A stretch of DNA of 64,000 nucleotides from NCBI RefSeq assembly GCF_004337505.1, contig NZ_SJZI01000002.1, forward strand, positions 228,379 through 292,378, given 5' to 3'. Below are positions 53,597 through 61,320 of the stretch, piece after piece. The DNA is from Flaviaestuariibacter flavus. Lineage in GTDB: Bacteria > Bacteroidota > Bacteroidia > Chitinophagales > Chitinophagaceae. How positions within the stretch are numbered: position 1 is the stretch's first letter; the number at the start of each line of letters is the position of its first letter. Below the pieces are notes generated by a model. It saw nothing but the letters and a program-made list of their open reading frames with translations. It made no database searches and was not told the origin of the DNA. The position numbers and the translations under genes are program-made.

Positions 53597-54478
53597 ATGG
53601 AGCGCTTCACTATCAAAGACATAGAGAACCTTAGCCAGATAAAGGCACATACCCTGCGTATCTGGGAGCAGCGCTACACGTTCTTCACCGCAAAGCGAAA
53701 AGACAGCCAGCACCGGTATTACGACGGGCATGACCTGCAGGTGCTGCTGCAGGTGGCTTTCCTGTATCATGGCGGCATGAAGATCTCCCACATCGCAGCG
53801 CTCGACGAGGCGGGTCGCCTCGCCGCGATCGAACGCATCCAGCAACGCGGAGGCATAGCCGAACAGGAGGTGCTGTCACTGGTGCAGTCAGCCGCCGCTT
53901 TCGACGAGCGTCGCCTGCGCGGGCAACTCGATCGCCTCGTCGCTCAGAAAGGGCTTGAGGCAGCGGTGCTTGATGTGTTCTTTCCCTTTCTCCAGCGTAT
54001 CGGTCACCTGTGGCTCACCAACCATGTCATCCCGGCGCAGGAGCACTTCTCCTCCTACCTGATCCAGAACAAGATCATCAGTGAAACGGAGCAGCTGCCC
54101 CCGCAGGAACCGTCGCGGGCGCCGATCGTTTTGCTGACGCCGCGCGGCGAGCACCACGAACTACCGCTCCTGTTCATCAATTACCTGTTACGGCGCGAAG
54201 GCTGGGCGGTCACCTATCTCGGCACCGGTGTGTCGGTGCCCGACCTGCCGCCGTCGGTACTCGGGCGGGGCAATTATATTTACGTCCACCTGATCACCAA
54301 CCTGTCGGGCCAGTCGGCCGACGATTACTTTGAATCGGTATGCAAGGCATTTCCCGAAAAAACCTTCGTGGTTTCGGGAAGCGCCATACAGGGCATGCAG
54401 CGGCAGTTCCGCAACCTGGTTCTGCTGCGGACCGATGACGCGATTCTTCAGTTTATCCGGAAAGGTTTACCGGGGTAG
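53597..54478 (+). CDS. MerR-type regulator with B12-binding domain (CarH/LitR-like)
   Basis: 293 residues. A MerR winged helix (~1-70, FTIKDIENLSQIKAHTLRIWEQRY) is followed by a helical domain with the adenosylcobalamin cap motif W-x9-EH: Trp139, Glu149, His150. A Rossmann B12-binding domain follows (~175-293). The lower-ligand motif E-x-H is present (Glu185, His187, in RGEHHELP), though the expected glycine is Pro190. In CarH/LitR, B12 makes the protein a light-sensitive repressor, often of carotenoid or photolyase genes. None of those targets is in the window. Its 3' end overlaps the response-regulator gene by 12 nt (convergent). Confidence 0.93.
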   Translation: MERFTIKDIENLSQIKAHTLRIWEQRYTFFTAKRKDSQHRYYDGHDLQVLLQVAFLYHGGMKISHIAALDEAGRLAAIERIQQRGGIAEQEVLSLVQSAAAFDERRLRGQLDRLVAQKGLEAAVLDVFFPFLQRIGHLWLTNHVIPAQEHFSSYLIQNKIISETEQLPPQEPSRAPIVLLTPRGEHHELPLLFINYLLRREGWAVTYLGTGVSVPDLPPSVLGRGNYIYVHLITNLSGQSADDYFESVCKAFPEKTFVVSGSAIQGMQRQFRNLVLLRTDDAILQFIRKGLPG

Positions 54479-55630
54479 CACGTAGCTTTTTACATCGTCG
54501 GCCGTGATCGTTTTTCCGGAAAGGATCACCAGGCGCTCCACCACGTTGCGCAGTTCACGGATATTGCCGGTCCAGTTGTGCTCCTGCAGCATCTGCAGGG
54601 CATCGTCGGCAATGCCTTTCTTCGGGATGCCGTAGTCGGAGCACACGTCTTTCAGGAAAAAGTTGACGAGCAGGGGCACGTCCTCGCGGCGCTCGTTCAG
54701 CGCCGGCACATGGATGAGAATGACGCCAAGGCGATGGTAGAGGTCAAGACGGAAGCGCTTTTCTTCCACCTCGTGCAGCAGGTCTTTATTGGTGGCTGCC
54801 ACCACGCGCACATCCACGGCAATGTCCTTGTCGGCGCCCACGCGGGTGATCTTTCCTTCCTGGAGGGCGCGCAGCACCTTGGCCTGGGCGCTGAGGCTCA
54901 TATCACCGATCTCGTCGAGGAAGAGCGTGCCGCCGTTTGCCTGCTCGAATTTGCCGATGCGTTGCTTGATGGCAGACGTAAAGGAGCCTTTCTCGTGACC
55001 GAAGAGCTCGCTTTCAATGAGCTCGGAGGGAATGGCGGCGCAGTTCACTTCAACCAGGGGGCCTTCGGCGCGGGCGCTTTTCTGGTGGATCCAGCGGGCC
55101 ACGAGCTCTTTGCCGGAGCCGTTCTCGCCCGTAATCAGGATGCGGGCCTCGGTAGGCGCCACTTTTTCAATAGTTTCCTTGATCTTACGGATGGGCGCCG
55201 ACTCGCCTACCATTTCCTGCACTTTCTGCACCCGCCGGCGAAGGGTTTTGTTTTCGCCAACGAGGCTGTAGCGCTCCTTCGCGTTGCGGATGGTCACCAG
55301 CAGGCGGTTGAGGTCCGGCGGCTTCTGGATGAAGTCGTAGGCGCCTTTTTTCACGGCCTCTACGGCGGTTTCGATGGTGCCGTGGCCCGATATCATGATA
55401 ATGGGAACGTCGGGGTTGTGCGCGGTGGCTTTCTGGAGAAATTCAAGCCCGTCGATCTTGGGCATCTTGATGTCGCAAAGCACGACGTCGTAGGTCTTTT
55501 TCTGGAAGCATCTGAGGCCTTCTTCGCCGTCGGCCGCTTCGTCAATTTCGTAGCCTTCAAAATTCAGGATCTCGCCCAGGGTTTTGCGGATGGCCTTTTC
55601 GTCATCGATCAGTAGGATGGAGCTGCTCAT
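54467..55630 (-). CDS. Sigma-54-interacting response regulator without DNA-binding domain
   Basis: 387 residues. A receiver domain (~1-120, phospho-acceptor Asp53 in LCDIKMP, Lys103 in IQKPPD) is followed by an AAA+ domain (~140-375) with Walker A GENGSGKE (168-175) and Walker B GTLFLDEIGDM (~234). The sigma-54-contact loop, normally GAFTGA, reads GSFTSA (215-220). The protein ends just after the AAA+ lid (DDVKSYVLPR) and lacks the Fis-type helix-turn-helix. A frameshift is unlikely because the next bases are the end of the convergent MerR gene. No histidine-kinase gene is adjacent. Either it acts from solution or the family has diverged in mechanism. Confidence 0.93.
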   Translation of the reverse strand: MSSSILLIDDEKAIRKTLGEILNFEGYEIDEAADGEEGLRCFQKKTYDVVLCDIKMPKIDGLEFLQKATAHNPDVPIIMISGHGTIETAVEAVKKGAYDFIQKPPDLNRLLVTIRNAKERYSLVGENKTLRRRVQKVQEMVGESAPIRKIKETIEKVAPTEARILITGENGSGKELVARWIHQKSARAEGPLVEVNCAAIPSELIESELFGHEKGSFTSAIKQRIGKFEQANGGTLFLDEIGDMSLSAQAKVLRALQEGKITRVGADKDIAVDVRVVAATNKDLLHEVEEKRFRLDLYHRLGVILIHVPALNERREDVPLLVNFFLKDVCSDYGIPKKGIADDALQMLQEHNWTGNIRELRNVVERLVILSGKTITADDVKSYVLPR

Positions 55631-55956
55631 TCTTCTTTCCGGTTATGGGTGCAAAGTACGTGGAGGCAAATTAACGCTACGGATGAGTAAAAAAAGCATA
55701 CCGGCCCCGCTTGTCGCGCTCTGCAGATATACCGTGACCTCCGGGCACGAAAAAGGCCGGATAGAAATCCAGCCTCGTGTAAAATCCAATATCCTATGAA
55801 AAACCGAGACAAAGATGCGCAGAAAAACGGAAAAACAAAACTTTTGTCCGGAATTTTTAAAAGACCAACTAGGTGAAAATGAAAAAGTTGCGTAGAAATA
55901 CGCAACTTTTCGATTCGATTCCCAACTTGAGGAAGCACCTCCTCATCAGGATGGGC
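55631..55956. other. 326-nt intergenic region between the response regulator and pdhB
   Basis: No convincing gene is seen. The region holds a promoter-like TACTTTGC on the minus strand about 25 nt before the regulator ATG and an imperfect stem around 55748-55778 (GGCCGGAT with ATCCAGCC, one mismatch, flanked by CACGA/TCGTG). It also holds the strong hairpin 55883-55910. An open 103-codon minus frame crosses these structures and looks spurious. Confidence 0.6.
55883..55910 (-). terminator. Intrinsic terminator after pdhB
   Basis: AAAAGTTGCGTA pairs perfectly with 55899-55910 across a GAAA tetraloop. The A-rich flank on the plus strand gives a T run on the minus strand. Confidence 0.75.
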
Positions 55957-56943
55957 TTACTTCTTCAGGTACATCACTTCCTTCACCAGCTTCACCGTGC
56001 GGGGTACGTCGGGCAGCGCGGCAGCCACCAGGTTGGGGGCATAGTGCAGCGGTGCATCGGCGGCCGTAATACGGCGGATCGGCGCGTCGAGGTAGTCGAA
56101 GCCTTCCTTTTGAATGCGGTAGGTGATCTCGGAAGACACCGACGCAAATGGCCACTGCTCTTCAACGATCACCAGGCGGTTCGTTTTCTTGACGCTTTCC
56201 AGGATGGTCATCCAGTCGAGCGGGCGGATGGAACGCAGGTCGATCACCTCGGCGGAGATGCCTTCCTTCTCCAGTTCCTGTGCGGCTCCCATAGCTACCT
56301 TCATCATCTTGTTGAAAGAAACGATGGTGACGTCACGGCCCTGCTTCTTCACGACAGCCTTGCCAAAGGGGATATAATATTCTTCTTCCGGAACCTCGCC
56401 CTTGTCGCCATAAGCAAGCTCGGCTTCCATAAACATCACGGGATCCTCCTCGTAACGGATGGCCTGTTTCATGAGGCCTTTTGCGTCGTAGGGATCGCAG
56501 GTGGAAACCACCTTCAGTCCCGGGATATTTGCATAAAGTGATTCAAAAGCGGTGGAGTGTTGCGCGCCGAGCTGTCCGGCCGAGCCATTCGGGCCGCGGA
56601 AAACGATCGGGCAGGTGATCTGGCCGCCGCTCATCGCCAGCATCTTCGAAGCGGTGTTGAGGATCTGATCGAGGGCCAGCACGGCAAAGTTCCAGGTCAT
56701 GAATTCAACGATGGGGCGAAGTCCGTTCTGCGCGGCACCGACGCCAACTGCTGCAAAGCCGAGCTCGGCGATCGGGGTGTCAATGACACGCTTCGGTCCG
56801 AATTCGGCCAGCATGCCCTGGCTGACCTTGTAGGCGCCATTGTATTCAGCTACCTCCTCTCCCATCAGGAATACGCGCTCGTCGCGGCGCATTTCTTCCG
56901 ACATGGCTTCCCGGATAGCTTCTCTTAAGGTGATCGTTCTCAT
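55957..56943 (-). CDS. pdhB: Pyruvate dehydrogenase E1 component, beta subunit
   Basis: 328 residues from ATG 56943 (MRTITLREAIREAMSEEM). The open frame reaches 57264, but that part is antisense to the SemiSWEET gene. Motifs are FLMGEEVAEYNGAYKVSQGM (thiamine diphosphate Glu), RVIDTPIAELGFAAVGVG, GPNGSAGQLGAQHST and IDLRSIRPLDWMTI. With E1 alpha it decarboxylates pyruvate and acylates lipoyl-E2. The alpha subunit is not adjacent, so the E1 genes are split in this genome. Confidence 0.95.
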   Translation of the reverse strand: MRTITLREAIREAMSEEMRRDERVFLMGEEVAEYNGAYKVSQGMLAEFGPKRVIDTPIAELGFAAVGVGAAQNGLRPIVEFMTWNFAVLALDQILNTASKMLAMSGGQITCPIVFRGPNGSAGQLGAQHSTAFESLYANIPGLKVVSTCDPYDAKGLMKQAIRYEEDPVMFMEAELAYGDKGEVPEEEYYIPFGKAVVKKQGRDVTIVSFNKMMKVAMGAAQELEKEGISAEVIDLRSIRPLDWMTILESVKKTNRLVIVEEQWPFASVSSEITYRIQKEGFDYLDAPIRRITAADAPLHYAPNLVAAALPDVPRTVKLVKEVMYLKK

Positions 56944-56964
56944 TAATTGTGAATTATAGCGGGG

Positions 56965-56972
56965 CAAATGTA
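56965..56972 (-). promoter_or_regulatory. Candidate -7 box TACATTTG for pdhB
   Basis: A perfect TAnnTTTG box followed by C on the minus strand, 22 nt before the ATG, with TTGC about 20 nt further upstream as a weak -33 element. Confidence 0.5.
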
Positions 56973-57007
56973 CAGTAATTAGCATTGCTTTTGCAAGGAA
57001 GGCCAAC

Positions 57008-57319
57008 ATGGATACCACCCAGATCGTCGGCATCGTTGCCGGAATACTCACGGCTTCGTCGCTCCTGCCGCAGGTTGTCAAAACCCTCAAGGAAAAGAAA
57101 GCCGAAGACGTTTCGAAAGGCATGCTCGTTACACTCATGGGCGGCGTTGCCCTGTGGATCGTATACGGCTTCCTGCGCAACGATTTGCCGATCATCGTCA
57201 CCAATTGCTTCTCGCTTTCCGTCAATATCCTGATGATGGTGCTGCGGATCAGGTATGGCGACAAGGACCAGAAGGGCCGGGAGCCGCAGATTAACGCGGC
57301 CCGCGCGGCAGGTGCTTAA
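57008..57319 (+). CDS. SemiSWEET-type sugar transporter
   Basis: 103 residues, a single triple-helix-bundle unit (MtN3/saliva, PQ-loop). Three membrane helices are at ~5-24, ~44-62 and ~68-85. The PQ pair is in SSLLPQVVKTLKEKKAEDVS, and the second helix carries LMGGVALWIVYGF. TNCFSLSVNILMMVL holds the conserved Asn of the sugar pocket. SemiSWEETs dimerise and facilitate diffusion of mono- or disaccharides. It is divergent from pdhB (64 nt) and convergent with thiolase. Substrate not known. Confidence 0.94.
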   Translation: MDTTQIVGIVAGILTASSLLPQVVKTLKEKKAEDVSKGMLVTLMGGVALWIVYGFLRNDLPIIVTNCFSLSVNILMMVLRIRYGDKDQKGREPQINAARAAGA

Positions 57320-57322
57320 AAA

Positions 57323-57347
57323 AATGGCCACCCGATGGGCGGCCATT
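57323..57347. terminator. Hairpin between SemiSWEET and thiolase genes
   Basis: AATGGCC pairs with GGCCATT and encloses an inner CCC/GGG pairing around GAT. An A run precedes it, so it suits termination of the minus-strand thiolase as well as the plus-strand gene. Confidence 0.6.
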
Positions 57348-57413
57348 CATTACCGTTATAAAAGCAGGAAAGTTTTCGGTCGGAACCTTTTGTCCGCTCC
57401 GCTCTTGCTGAAA

Positions 57414-58598
57414 CTATACGTTCTCGATGACCATCGCCGAAGCGCCGCCGCCGCCGTTGCAGATACCTGCGGCGCCATAGCGGCCCTTGTTCTGCTTCAG
57501 CACGTTCACCAGCGTCACCACGATGCGGGCGCCGGAGCAACCCAGCGGGTGGCCAAGTGAAACGGCACCGCCATGTACGTTCACCTTGGCGGGGTCGAGG
57601 TTCATATTCTTTGTGTTGACAATGCCAACAACGGAGAACGCTTCGTTCAGTTCCACGTAGTCAACGTCTTTCAGCTCGATGCCGGCGCGCTTCACAGCAA
57701 CCGGAACAGCGATCGAAGGTGTGGTGGTGAACCATTGCGGCTCCTGCTCGGCGTCGGCATAGCCACGGATCACTGCAAGCGGCTTGATGCCGAGCTCTTC
57801 GGCTTTTTCGCGGCTCATCAGCACCACGGCAGCAGCGCCATCGTTCATCGTGCTGGCATTGGCCGCGGTAACGGTACCTTCCTTGCCGAATGCCGGCTTG
57901 AGGCCCGCGATCTTATCAAACTTAACATTCCAGGGCTCTTCGTCTTTGCTGACAACGACCGAGTCGCCCTTTTTGGAAGGTATTTCTACAGGTACTACCT
58001 CGTCGCTGAATTTGCCTTCTTCCCAGGCTTTCTGGCTGCGCTTGTAGCTTTCAATAGCGAAGGCGTCCTGTTCCTCCCGCGAGATCTTGTTCTCGGAGGC
58101 GCAGAAGTCGGCGGCATTACCCATCGCCGTCTGGCTGTAGCAGTCGGTCAGGCCATCCTTGGCCAGGCCGTCAACGAGGTTGGTATTGCCGTACTTGTTG
58201 CCCCAGCGCAGGCTTTCCACGTAAAAAGGCACCTGGCTCATATTTTCCATTCCGCCGGCCACGACAATGTCGCTGTCGCCAAGGAGGATGCTCTGGGCGC
58301 CCTGGGCGATGGCTTTCATACCGGATGCACAGACTTTATTGACGGTGGTGCACACCACGCTGTCGGGGAGACCGGCGTAGCGGGCGGCCTGGCGGGCGGG
58401 CGCCTGTCCGAGACCTGCCTGGATGACGCATCCCATCAGCACCTCGTTGATCATTTCGGGACGGATGCCGGCACGCTCCACGGCTGCCTTTATGGCAATC
58501 GCGCCGAGCTTCGGGGCGGGGACATCTTTCAGCACGCCGCCAAAAGAGCCCATCGGGGTACGCACGGCCGATACGATATAAACTTCTTTCTGATTCAT
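57414..58598 (-). CDS. Acetyl-CoA C-acetyltransferase (thiolase)
   Basis: 394 residues from ATG 58598 (MNQKEVYIVSAVRTPMGSFGG). The acyl-enzyme Cys90 is in VNKVCASGMKAI. The C-terminal pair is NVHGGAVSLGHPLGCSGARI with His and Cys. GGMENMSQVPFYV and NDGAAAVVLMS complete the family pattern. It condenses two acetyl-CoA or cleaves acetoacetyl-CoA. The long loop and GGMENMS fit biosynthetic or ketone-type thiolases rather than FadA. It is the only gene of its unit here. Confidence 0.95.
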   Translation of the reverse strand: MNQKEVYIVSAVRTPMGSFGGVLKDVPAPKLGAIAIKAAVERAGIRPEMINEVLMGCVIQAGLGQAPARQAARYAGLPDSVVCTTVNKVCASGMKAIAQGAQSILLGDSDIVVAGGMENMSQVPFYVESLRWGNKYGNTNLVDGLAKDGLTDCYSQTAMGNAADFCASENKISREEQDAFAIESYKRSQKAWEEGKFSDEVVPVEIPSKKGDSVVVSKDEEPWNVKFDKIAGLKPAFGKEGTVTAANASTMNDGAAAVVLMSREKAEELGIKPLAVIRGYADAEQEPQWFTTTPSIAVPVAVKRAGIELKDVDYVELNEAFSVVGIVNTKNMNLDPAKVNVHGGAVSLGHPLGCSGARIVVTLVNVLKQNKGRYGAAGICNGGGGASAMVIENV

Positions 58599-58616
58599 AT
58601 AGCAGTATTTGCGCGG

Positions 58617-58624
58617 CAAAGATA
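58617..58624 (-). promoter_or_regulatory. Candidate -7 box TATCTTTG for the thiolase gene
   Basis: A perfect TAnnTTTG box followed by C on the minus strand, 18 nt before the ATG at 58598. It also excludes the alternative start at 58619. Confidence 0.55.
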
Positions 58625-58638
58625 AGCGGGGGAAGCAC

Positions 58639-58646
58639 TACCTTTG
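58639..58646 (+). promoter_or_regulatory. Candidate -7 box TACCTTTG for the PKD-domain gene
   Basis: A perfect TAnnTTTG box followed by C, 16 nt before the ATG at 58663. It lies 14 nt from the divergent box 58617-58624, so the two promoters are nearly back to back. Confidence 0.55.
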
Positions 58647-58662
58647 CGATCTCTTTCCCCTC

Positions 58663-60555
58663 ATGAAACGCTGCGTCCTGCTTGCCTTTAAAGGCCTTTT
58701 GCCCCTTGTTTTGCTGCTCCTTTGCCAGGTGGCGGCACTGGCGCAATGCACTACCGTGGTGAGCACCTTTCCTTATTCGGAAGATTTCGAATCCAATAAC
58801 GGCGGCTGGGTGCCCGGCGGCACCGGCTCCGACTGGGATTGGGGAACGCCGGCCAAAAGGGTTATCACCGGCGCCGGCAGCGGCGCCCGCTGCTGGATAA
58901 CCGCCGGGCTTCTTTACAGCGGTTACAGCAACGGGCAGAACTCTTGGTTGCTCAGCCCCTGCTTTGATTTTACTGGTATCACGAATCCTTCGATCCGCTT
59001 CAAGGTTTTTTGGGAAACCGAAAGAAAGTATGATGGCGGCACGCTCGAGTATTCCACCGACGGAGGCAACAGCTGGCACGTGGTGGGCTCGGCGGCAGAC
59101 GCTACCACCTGCCCCGGCAGCAACTGGTTTCGAACGGCCAATGTTACCGCCTTGCGCACCGATGGCTGGGCGGGCAACGTACAACCCACGGCTCCCTGCA
59201 CTGGCGGCGCCGGCGAAGGCAGCGGGGGCTGGGTTACCGCCAGCCATGCGCTCGACGGACTAGGCGGACGCGCCAATGTGCGGCTGCGCTTCCGCTTCGC
59301 GGCGGGCAACCAATGCAATAACTACGACGGCTTTGCCATCGACGATATCTGGATCGGGCAGATGCCCGCGGCTGCCAATGCTGCGTTTACGTTCAGCTGC
59401 AGCACGTCGCGCACGGCGTCGTTTCAGCCCATTTCCGCCACCTGTGGCAATAGCTATACCTGGGACTTCGGAGATCCCGCAACCGGTGCATCCAATACGT
59501 CGACAATCATAAACCCGACACATACGTTCAGCAATAGCGGCACCTACAACGTTACACTGACGGTGCGGGCAAGCGACGGCTCTACGGCGAGCACCACGCA
59601 GGTTTTGCGTAACATCGAAGTGGCACCGGAACTTATCCGGCCGGTCACCTGCAAGGGCGGGCGCGATGCGGAGATGACCGTCCGTGTGTCGCCGGCGGGT
59701 ACTTACCAGTACAGCTGGTCTACCACGCCTGTGCAGACAACGGCGACGGCCACGGGCCTTTCAGCCGGCAGCTATACGGTCGACATTACAGCTCCGGATG
59801 CCTGTGCGAACCGCACATCCGTGACCATCGTCGATCCGCCGCCGGTGACGCACACCCAAACGATCCGCGACGCACGCTGCAATGGCGCAAACGGCGGCGC
59901 ATCAATCACCGCCAGCGGCGGCACCTACCCGTATTCCTTCAACTGGACACCTGCGGTAAGCACCGACTCGGCTTCCAACTCGCTGGCGGCAGGTGCCTAC
60001 ACCGTCGCTATCCGCGATGATCGTGGCTGCACCGACACCGCGCGGTTTCGCATCGCTACAGTTAACGATTTCACTGTTTCCATCGGCGCGGACACCGTGC
60101 TTTGCGTGGGAGAAACGCTGCGGCTCTACCCGGGATCTTATAGCAGCTATACCTGGCAGAACGGCAGCACCGACACTTCCTTTCTCGTAAGTGAAAGCGG
60201 TAATTATTCCGTTCGGGTAACCGATGCGTTTGGCTGTTCGGGCAGCGCCGCCATGAATGTTACGATGGATTGCTCCGACGTATTTTTCCCGGATGCTTTC
60301 TCGCCGAACGGTGATGGCCGCAACGATGCCTTCGGTCCGCTTGGCAACCGCGGCGCACTGACGGGCTACCGGCTGCAGGTGTATGGCCGCTGGGGGCAAC
60401 TTGTATTCAGCTCCACCAACCCCTTCGAAAAATGGGATGCGCGCAATGTATCCGGCGGCAATGGCAGCCAGGTGTTTGTCTGGGTAGCGCAGTATGGACT
60501 GGTGCGGCAGCCTGGTGTTGTTACGCGCAAAGGCACAGTGCTGCTGGTGCGTTAG
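58663..60555 (+). CDS. Secreted PKD-domain protein with gliding-type (CHU_C) C-terminal sorting domain
   Basis: 630 residues from ATG 58663, which starts a signal peptide (MKRCVLLAFKGLLPLVLLLL). Domains in order: an N-terminal MAM/jelly-roll-like module (~35-230, FESNNGGW and LLSPCFDFTGITNP); a PKD domain (~245-330, TWDFGDPATGASNTS); two SprB-like Ig repeats (~335-480) with the pattern CNGANGGASITASGGTYPYS; and a C-terminal ~90-residue domain starting VFFPDAFSPNGDGRNDAFGP. The last is the gliding-motility-associated/type IX secretion sorting domain. It is probably a surface adhesin or secreted structural protein. No catalytic motif was seen. Confidence 0.93.
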   Translation: MKRCVLLAFKGLLPLVLLLLCQVAALAQCTTVVSTFPYSEDFESNNGGWVPGGTGSDWDWGTPAKRVITGAGSGARCWITAGLLYSGYSNGQNSWLLSPCFDFTGITNPSIRFKVFWETERKYDGGTLEYSTDGGNSWHVVGSAADATTCPGSNWFRTANVTALRTDGWAGNVQPTAPCTGGAGEGSGGWVTASHALDGLGGRANVRLRFRFAAGNQCNNYDGFAIDDIWIGQMPAAANAAFTFSCSTSRTASFQPISATCGNSYTWDFGDPATGASNTSTIINPTHTFSNSGTYNVTLTVRASDGSTASTTQVLRNIEVAPELIRPVTCKGGRDAEMTVRVSPAGTYQYSWSTTPVQTTATATGLSAGSYTVDITAPDACANRTSVTIVDPPPVTHTQTIRDARCNGANGGASITASGGTYPYSFNWTPAVSTDSASNSLAAGAYTVAIRDDRGCTDTARFRIATVNDFTVSIGADTVLCVGETLRLYPGSYSSYTWQNGSTDTSFLVSESGNYSVRVTDAFGCSGSAAMNVTMDCSDVFFPDAFSPNGDGRNDAFGPLGNRGALTGYRLQVYGRWGQLVFSSTNPFEKWDARNVSGGNGSQVFVWVAQYGLVRQPGVVTRKGTVLLVR

Positions 60556-60564
60556 GCAGCGCGC

Positions 60565-60572
60565 TAACTTTG
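60565..60572 (+). promoter_or_regulatory. Candidate -7 box TAACTTTG, leaderless arrangement
   Basis: A perfect TAnnTTTG box 4 nt before the ATG at 60577 and 10 nt after the previous stop. The predicted transcription start coincides with the ATG. Confidence 0.55.
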
Positions 60573-60576
60573 TAAG

Positions 60577-61311
60577 ATGCCTGCAGCCCCCGTATTCCTG
60601 ACCGCCGAATGGCGCAACCTGCTCATGGCGAATTATGCCGTCGATCCGAAGTTGCTGCTCCCCTATCTCCCCTGCCGTACCGAGCTCGATACCTACGACG
60701 GCACCTGCTATGCAAGCCTGGTTGGTTTTCTTTTCGACCAGACACGGGTGCGTGGCATCGCCATTCCCGGGCACCGGCGCTTTGAAGAGGTAAACCTGCG
60801 CTTTTATGTCCGCTTCCGCGAAGACGATGAATGGAAGCGCGGGGTAGTATTTCTCAGGGAGATCGTACCGCGGCGGGCCATCTGCTGGGTTGCCAACGGG
60901 CTTTACCGCGAAAACTATGTTTACCACCCGATGCGACATTCATGGAAGCAGGAAGCGGATCGCATTTCGGTAAGCTACGAGTGGCACGTGGGCGGCGACT
61001 GGAATTACCTCCGGGCAAACGCCGAGGCGGTCGGCGAGGTGGCTGCGGAAGATTCCCCGGAGGCATTCATCACCGAGCATTACTGGGGCTATACCACGAT
61101 CAGTGACAGGTGTACCGGCACCTACAAAGTGGAGCATCCGCGCTGGCGGGTTCACCGGGTGCACGATTACAGCATCCGTTGCGATGTGGCGCGCCTTTAC
61201 GGAGCGGCCTTTGCGGAGCCGCTTGCAGCGGAGCCGCGTTCGGTTTTCCTTGCCGATGGTTCCCCGGTGTCGGTGCTGAAGGGCGAACGCCTGTATCTGG
61301 CAAAGGGCTAA
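60577..61311 (+). CDS. YqjF family DUF2071 protein
   Basis: 244 residues. The start VFLTAEWRNLLMANYAVDPKLLLPYLP, the central FEEVNLRFYVR and GVVFLREIVPRRAI, and EHYWGYT (~170) are family blocks. The fold is acetoacetate-decarboxylase-like, but the catalytic Lys is not obvious. Reaction unknown. Cytoplasmic. The YpdA-like gene begins 9 nt after its stop, so the two are co-transcribed. Confidence 0.9.
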   Translation: MPAAPVFLTAEWRNLLMANYAVDPKLLLPYLPCRTELDTYDGTCYASLVGFLFDQTRVRGIAIPGHRRFEEVNLRFYVRFREDDEWKRGVVFLREIVPRRAICWVANGLYRENYVYHPMRHSWKQEADRISVSYEWHVGGDWNYLRANAEAVGEVAAEDSPEAFITEHYWGYTTISDRCTGTYKVEHPRWRVHRVHDYSIRCDVARLYGAAFAEPLAAEPRSVFLADGSPVSVLKGERLYLAKG

Positions 61312-61320
61312 TTTGCCCGG

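Noticed and set aside
54467..54480. Loss of the response-regulator HTH by a frameshift
   Set aside because: Downstream sequence is the coding end of the convergent MerR gene, leaving no room for a hidden HTH.
55627..55938. 103-codon minus-strand frame upstream of the response regulator
   Set aside because: It crosses the pdhB terminator and a stem-loop, overlaps the regulator start, and shows no protein-like composition.
56944..57264. Longer N-terminus for pdhB
   Set aside because: The extra 107 codons are antisense to the SemiSWEET gene and cross the promoter box at 56965. The PdhB family starts at MRTITLREA.
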